Positions 59,037 through 64,000 of a stretch of 64,000 bases of DNA are shown piece by piece. Made by a program: the position numbers and the translations under genes. Positions within the stretch are counted from its first letter, which is position 1; each line of letters begins with the position of its first letter. The DNA lies in the NCBI RefSeq assembly GCF_022965805.1, contig NC_133106.1, positions 32,663,913 to 32,727,912 of the forward strand. The letters are read 5' to 3'. This stretch comes from Primulina eburnea. Lineage: Eukaryota; Streptophyta; Magnoliopsida; Lamiales; Gesneriaceae. The notes below the pieces were generated by a model. It worked only from the letters and a program-made list of their open reading frames with translations. It was not told the origin of the DNA and did no database searches.

Positions 59037-59175
59037 TAAATTCCATTTATCCGAAAAATATAACTATACAAATCTGCCTCGATCGAACAGATTTGTATAT
59101 TGACTCTGCCCCGATCGGGGCAGATTTGTATATTGACTGTACTGGAAGTTAGATTTTTCGGATAAATGGAATTTA
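59037..59175. repeat. Foldback element with perfect 23-bp arms and internal palindrome
   Basis: The arm at 59037-59059 (TAAATTCCATTTATCCGAAA...) is the exact reverse complement of 59153-59175. Inside lies a perfect 18-bp palindrome CTGCCCCGATCGGGGCAG (59106-59123), flanked by two direct copies of CAGATTTGTATATTGACT (59088-59105 and 59121-59138). The whole stretch is 139 bp and non-coding. Confidence 0.93.
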
Positions 59176-59186
59176 CTTATATATAT

Positions 59187-59265
59187 CGATGAGGTGTCAC
59201 TTACTCTTTGGATGCATAATTTTTCTTTATTTCATCACATTCAATAGGTGAGTGACACCTCATCG
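59187..59265. repeat. Second hairpin, 18-bp arms
   Basis: CGATGAGGTGTCACTTAC (59187-59204) pairs with GTGAGTGACACCTCATCG (59248-59265) at 17 of 18 positions, with a 43-bp AT-rich loop. It begins 11 bp after the preceding foldback element. Confidence 0.9.
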
Positions 59266-59296
59266 GTACTCACAAAGGTGTGTACGGTAGGTGTAC

Positions 59297-59299
<3 letters not shown>

Positions 59300-59388
<89 letters not shown>
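59300..59388. repeat. (AT)n microsatellite, longest in window
   Basis: About 44 uninterrupted AT units. Confidence 0.97.
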
Positions 59389-59392
<4 letters not shown>

Positions 59393-59814
59393 AATGCTAT
59401 ACATGGAATATTAAAAAGTTATAAATTAATAAATAATATAATCCTGAGATCTGGCACGAAATGAAATATATGGAGTGCCATATTAATATTATGGCTTTTG
59501 TTTTTCGGGGGGTGGTTTTCGGCATTTATTTCCGCCCATTGATTGCAAGTAGTTCTCCGAGCATTTAATTATCTCGTCATAAACTAAAAACTTTATAATT
59601 CCACCAATATTTGCTTCTTTCTTTTTTCTAAAAAATTTCCAATTTTATTTTTATAATAGACTGAATTAAAGTAGTTCTCCGAGCATTTTTTCTAAAATAG
59701 TGGTCGATCGGCTGAATTATACATAGTTTTCTATAAAATTATATTTATCTCAAAACATGTCAAAGTTACAAATCTAATTCTTGAATCCACTTTCTTGTGT
59801 ATGTGTGTACATAT

Positions 59815-59857
<43 letters not shown>

Positions 59858-60420
59858 TATTTATGACTAAAGATCAGTAAATATTGACTGTAAAAAATAT
59901 TTAAGGCACATACTTATTTAGGTTTGAGTTTTAAACCTACTTTCTCGCTCATGTACTGTCGTTTTACTGTTTTCAATAAAGAGTACGTAAATAAATCCAT
60001 AATATAAAAACAATTTTTGGGTTAAAACTTCAGTCCTTCGTCGTCGATTTTTTTTGTGTTCAGTTTCTGGGTACTTTTTTAGTACCACATTTCCACATAA
60101 AGTGTACCACATTTTGTATGACATAGTACCACAATTTTGTGGGTAGGGAGTAAACCCAAAGAAATATTTTGATTGAAAATTTTTCACCAACTTCCTATAT
60201 ATAGCTGCTGTAAATTAGTTTCGGAAAAACAAAAAAAAAGGTTTTTTTTCATGAAATTTCTTCCAAAAGAATAATGAAGGAAAAATAAAAAAATGTCGAC
60301 TTGAGCCCTTCAAATTAAAATCATAGCATTATTATTTCAAGGATAGGATACAATATTTGTAACTCGAATTAAGGCAATAATGGTCACACTGGGTTAAAAA
60401 ATAAGACTCAAAATTTAAGA

Positions 60421-61197
60421 TTAATAATTCCAAATTAAAGTCTCGAAATAGCAGGAAATATCAACATCACGATCGACCCCGACACAACCACCGCCTCCGC
60501 CCCCGGTCCACGGGGGAGGAGAGCCCAACCCATCATCCACCACCGTGTTGTCAAGGTATACGAAGTCATTCCGCAGATCTACGGCGTCGGAACATGGACC
60601 CAAATTCGGAAGCTCGATGATCTCACTCAGTTCATCTGTCTCTGTGGACATGTCCACTGCAGAAACTAGAGATGACAATGAAGAAGAAGATAAAGTTCTG
60701 AACGAAGATGATGAAGTACAAGTGCTGGTGGGAGATGACAAGATGTCGAATTTGTCCATTGCGGCGGCTTTTAAGGCCGCGGCCTGGACGTCGCGTGGGG
60801 TACGAGAGACAGGCCGTGGCAGCGTGGCCGCAAGTTCAGGGAAATTCAGCACCGCAGAGCTTCCTTTAATGCTCAACGCGGCCACGTCGTGCGCACGCGC
60901 AGCCATTTCCGCTGTGGAGAAAGTTCCTAGCCATATCCGTGATTTCTTGCGTGGCTCCCTGATTTCGGACACCCATTTTCCCCAGCTCCGCATTCGGACC
61001 CCGCGGTAGACCGTCCGGTGCTTGCTGGTATCGGAACTGTCGGATTCTCGGATTCTCTTGTTCCTCTTGGCCGTTTCCGGGGACTCCTCCGCCTTGAAAG
61101 CAGCTTCATCCAGTGGCGAGAACTCCGAGTTATAAGAGGACGATGACGGTGAAATACAGTTTCTATCAGCACTCAACATTCTTGAAAATGAATCCAT
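60421..61197 (-). CDS. AP2/ERF transcription factor, DREB subfamily (A-4, TINY/DREB3-like)
   Basis: Intronless, 258 residues, ATG at 61197 and stop at 60421-60423. One AP2 domain at about residues 64-121 ([55 protein letters not shown]). Val76 and Glu81 correspond to the V14/E19 pair that marks DREB rather than ERF DNA-binding preference. Basic residues [10 protein letters not shown] just before it may be a nuclear signal. Following serine-rich and acidic segments ([14 protein letters not shown]) look like an activation region. The C-terminus IWNY resembles the LWSY motif of DREB/TINY proteins. Such proteins bind DRE/CRT (CCGAC) elements in drought, cold or growth responses; which one applies here cannot be told. 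Confidence 0.92.
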   Translation of the reverse strand: MDSFSRMLSADRNCISPSSSSYNSEFSPLDEAAFKAEESPETAKRNKRIRESDSSDTSKHRTVYRGVRMRSWGKWVSEIREPRKKSRIWLGTFSTAEMAARAHDVAALSIKGSSAVLNFPELAATLPRPVSRTPRDVQAAALKAAAMDKFDILSSPTSTCTSSSSFRTLSSSSLSSLVSAVDMSTETDELSEIIELPNLGPCSDAVDLRNDFVYLDNTVVDDGLGSPPPWTGGGGGGCVGVDRDVDISCYFETLIWNY

Positions 61198-61403
61198 GAC
61201 AAATCAAACTCTCAGCAATGTACTAAGAGTTAGTATCTTCCATTATGCTTCTATATTTAGTAATTTCCAACTAAATCAACGCACAAGTAGGATATTCACT
61301 TTTCTATACTGGGAAATGCAGATACAGAAATTCATGAATCTGTTTAACTTGAAGAGAGAGGCAAGTTTTGGAGATGGTGAAAACTTGAGCAGAGAAATGG
61401 AAA

Positions 61404-61412
61404 GAATATATA
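61404..61412 (-). promoter_or_regulatory. Candidate TATA box of the DREB-like gene
   Basis: TATATATTC on the minus strand, about 207 bases upstream of the ATG at 61197, preceded by CTATTTAAGTACAC. Confidence 0.35.
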
Positions 61413-62910
61413 GTGTACTTAAATAGCCACAGGGTTACCATTAAATATAAATATAATATAATATAAATATAAATAACAATATATAAGAATTTTATTTTTG
61501 TTATTGGGTTTTCTTTCTATCATTTTTTCTTTTATCATGACTGGCAGGTACATCACTTCAATCAAGAGAGAGCCCAGTCTATATATTATATATGAACAGT
61601 AGATCGATCGGGTAAGACCATTAAATTTAGGATTTTCGAACACCTTAATATAAAAGGCGTAGATGTTTTTCTTGCATGATTTAATATTTTTCTCAATCAA
61701 GGGACATGTCAAACTGACGATAGACTCGGTAATCAATCGCCATAGACTCGTCGTATGCATCGACTTAATTGGGTATCGGCTTGGGCTTTGAGCAGATTGA
61801 AAGGGTAGTTCGGTCGAGTTCGACTTTTGCGAGAACTCCAACTTTCAGCATAACTAATAATTTCAACAACTAGTAACTTTAATAGTCGGTCAAATTCAAT
61901 AGCAACAAGCATTGTGCAGCGGCTTATATTTCCGGCAGCTGAAAATTCAGTAGCCAAAATTTAGCATATCATGCCAATATTAAGCTGCTGATTCTGATAC
62001 AACCCGTAATTGAAGCATTAAACTCGAAATCATGTCAGTTAATGATAGATAACGACCATTAATTGAGAGATTAATAGTCAGATTTTACCTATATATAACA
62101 CTTGAATTTCTGAGTTGATGTTACACAAATTCTGAGCAAATCACCCAAAACTTAGAAGCAATATTTTGAGCTAAGAATAATCATTTTCGAGCAGCAGTAC
62201 AATAACAAGAAAATAGACTATGTCCAAGTGTCAACAAAAATATTTTAGCAAATTACAGCAAGTGTGTTTGTTATTTTAATTCTTGATAATCGTTTTAAAA
62301 CCAACCAGCATATATGTATGCACGAGCTATATTTATGAAGCAATGAAAATTGTGAACTAATGGTAGGATGAACATGCCTGATTCTTGTTATTCTTGATTT
62401 CTGCAGCACCCTTAAGAAGATTAAAATATAATGGACTGATATCAGTTAGCCATGAAATTCATAATATCCAGTACTAGGGTTGGTGAAAAAGATTCAATAA
62501 CTGCTTCTTGTTAGTTTTTTATTCTGTTTTTCCGCTGCGTTCGTTAAGCATTACGTTATTTTTATGTATATCTTGTTTAAAATTTCCGCCGCCTTAAAAC
62601 AATATTTGAAGTTGTATAAGACAATAAAATGTTCAGTATTATGAATATTTATACTGATTAAAATTTTTGTTCATCATTGGATAATTAATTTTGATTCAAA
62701 TTTGATCCAACAACAAGGTGAAATGTTTTATCCGATCTGTTTAGGTAGTGTTTGCAAAAACTTTTTTTTAATGATTTCAATTTTCTAGTCAATGAAATAT
62801 TTGAGAATTGTATGTAGAAGTTGAAAAGCACTTAAAATAAACTCTTGTAAACATACCTTACATGCAATGACTTAAACATATATACCATTATTAAGGCTAT
62901 CAATTCAAAC

Positions 62911-62990
<80 letters not shown>

Positions 62991-63462
62991 AAGAAATTAT
63001 ATTTTTGATCACGTAACTCGTTCATTTTTTATCATGTTATAGGTCAATTCATAATCTTAGTCTACTAACTTGATTTTTTTTCTTCAATTATAGTCTTTTT
63101 CACACACACGTCTGTCATCATGTTAGTATTTTCTGGTGCTATGTCAGTGCTCCGACAAAAGTCTGAAATTGAAAAATGTCCAAGTTAATGGACTAAGACC
63201 ATAAATTGAACATCAGGAAAAAAAAGAAAAGAGAGAAACATAGTAAGTTAATAGAACTAAAACTATAATAATTTTTCACATATGTACCGACTTATTTTAG
63301 AATTTAGAATATGCGTCATTATAAATATTGAGGATTTACTTGTAAAAAAAACAAAGAGAGAGAGAAAAAAAAGCCATGGGTCCCCTATACAATGCACAAT
63401 ACTCACGCCCTCATTTAATTTCAACCCTTTTGATATCTTTCTTTTGTAACACTTTTACTCAG
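61413..63462. other. Intergenic stretch, no gene seen
   Basis: Holds an AT microsatellite (62913-62988) and a block around 63000-63300 of the TGTCAGTGC/ATGGACTAA type shared with other intergenic places in the window. Open frames here have no protein family resemblance. Confidence 0.5.
62913..62988. repeat. (AT)n microsatellite
   Basis: About 37 AT units. Confidence 0.97.
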
Positions 63463-63625
63463 GAGTGAGTCTCATGTGAAATCGTATCACAGATCATAAT
63501 CTGTTAGACGGATCAACCCTACTCATATTAATAATAAAAAGTAATATTTTTTCATAGGTGATCCAACAAATAAGAGATTCATCTCACAAATACGATCCGT
63601 GAGACCGTCTCATACAAGTTTTTAT
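63463..63625 (-). mobile_element. MULE-type MITE copy (diverged)
   Basis: GAGTGAGTCTCATGTGAAAT to CATACAAGTTTTTA, with mutated left palindrome and intact right one (CCGTGAGACCGTCTCA). No clear target duplication. Confidence 0.78.
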
Positions 63626-63904
63626 ACCATTAACTTACCATCCTTTAATTTCAACTTTATTAATTAATTAGGTATGCATATATTTAGCTGTCTACGTTTT
63701 TTCCCCTGCTGACCCGAACTTGAATTAATATGACTCAAAAAATTATTTTGAATATGTAGATTATTTTAAGAAAATTATTCGATATATTTTTGAATTAATT
63801 TATATCGGATAAAGAAGAGAATATGTCATTGATTTAAGTTTAAATCCGATAGACGGATTATTGGATAAATATGAAAATGAACAAGAAGAATTAGATATTC
63901 AGAT

Positions 63905-64000
63905 GAAAAAAACAAACCGCCTAGACAACCACCTAAACCTCTGGGCGCTAGGCGGAGGATTGTCGTCTGCCTACCATTTTTTAGAACATTGTTTTTACTG
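63905..64000. mobile_element. Partial dispersed repeat with CGCCTAG/CTAGGCGG motifs, cut by window end
   Basis: ACCGCCTAGACAACC, CTGGGCGCTAGGCGGAGG and CTACCATTTTTTAGAACATTG are recognisable as text of a common plant DNA-element family with CGCCTAGGCGG words near an AAATGGTAGGC end. Only one part is in the window. Confidence 0.45.

Larger units (their letters stand above)
53223..60420. other. Seven-kilobase stretch without recognised genes
   Basis: No coding gene supported. It contains a TATG-type microsatellite (about 54560-54604), an AC/AT microsatellite (56408-56480), a possible SINE (about 56585-56760), a MITE fragment (58593-58640), two small hairpin elements (59037-59175 and 59187-59265), and AT runs (59300-59388, about 59816-59852). 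Short open frames at 53620, 54512, 56298 and 59918 are not protein-like. Confidence 0.55.

Overview
This is nuclear DNA from a flowering plant, very probably a eudicot. It is strongly AT-rich and full of AT and AC/AT microsatellites. Genes have GT-AG introns and are separated by kilobases of small transposons. The protein-coding genes are standard angiosperm families: a caffeoylshikimate-esterase-like hydrolase, a DUF1677 protein, an SKM1-type receptor pseudokinase, a GATA factor, an NFD6/NOXY2-like mitochondrial protein, a SWIM-RING protein, an RCC1 protein, NUP85, an F-box/LRR protein and a DREB-type ERF. An asterid (Lamiales-like) origin is only an impression from the repeat families.

Layout. 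1-0.9 kb: first exon of a minus-strand hydrolase whose remainder lies outside the window. 0.9-14.2 kb: mostly intergenic, with one DUF1677 gene (5364-6252), a complete TRIM retrotransposon (4728-5087) and a complete non-autonomous Tip100-like hAT element (10625-11668). 14.8-18.05 kb: a two-exon LRR receptor kinase of the SKM1 class. 18-28 kb: repeat-rich, with a second hAT-like element (22582-23129) and a PIF/Harbinger element carrying a broken transposase (23315-25469). 28.3-29.5 kb: GATA factor. 29.5-37 kb: repeats and unexplained low-copy sequence. 37.06-37.79 kb: small mitochondrial protein gene on the minus strand. 39.7-40.4 kb: intronless SWIM-RING gene. 41.96-53.2 kb: the gene-dense core, with RCC1 protein, 18-exon NUP85 and F-box/LRR gene all on the plus strand. 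53-60.4 kb: intergenic, with unusual hairpins near 59.1 kb. 60.4-61.2 kb: intronless DREB-type ERF on the minus strand. 61.2-64 kb: intergenic.

The clearest non-genic system is a family of about 15 short inverted-repeat elements of roughly 182 bp. Their ends are nested palindromes built on GTGAGAC-GTCTCAC. Several copies have perfect 9-bp target duplications, which points to Mutator-type (MULE) mobilisation. One 66-bp miniature retains both ends and its own perfect duplication. The genes do not form a pathway. They are independent housekeeping, signalling and transcription genes set in transposon-rich DNA. No CRISPR array, operon, rRNA or convincing functional tRNA gene was seen.
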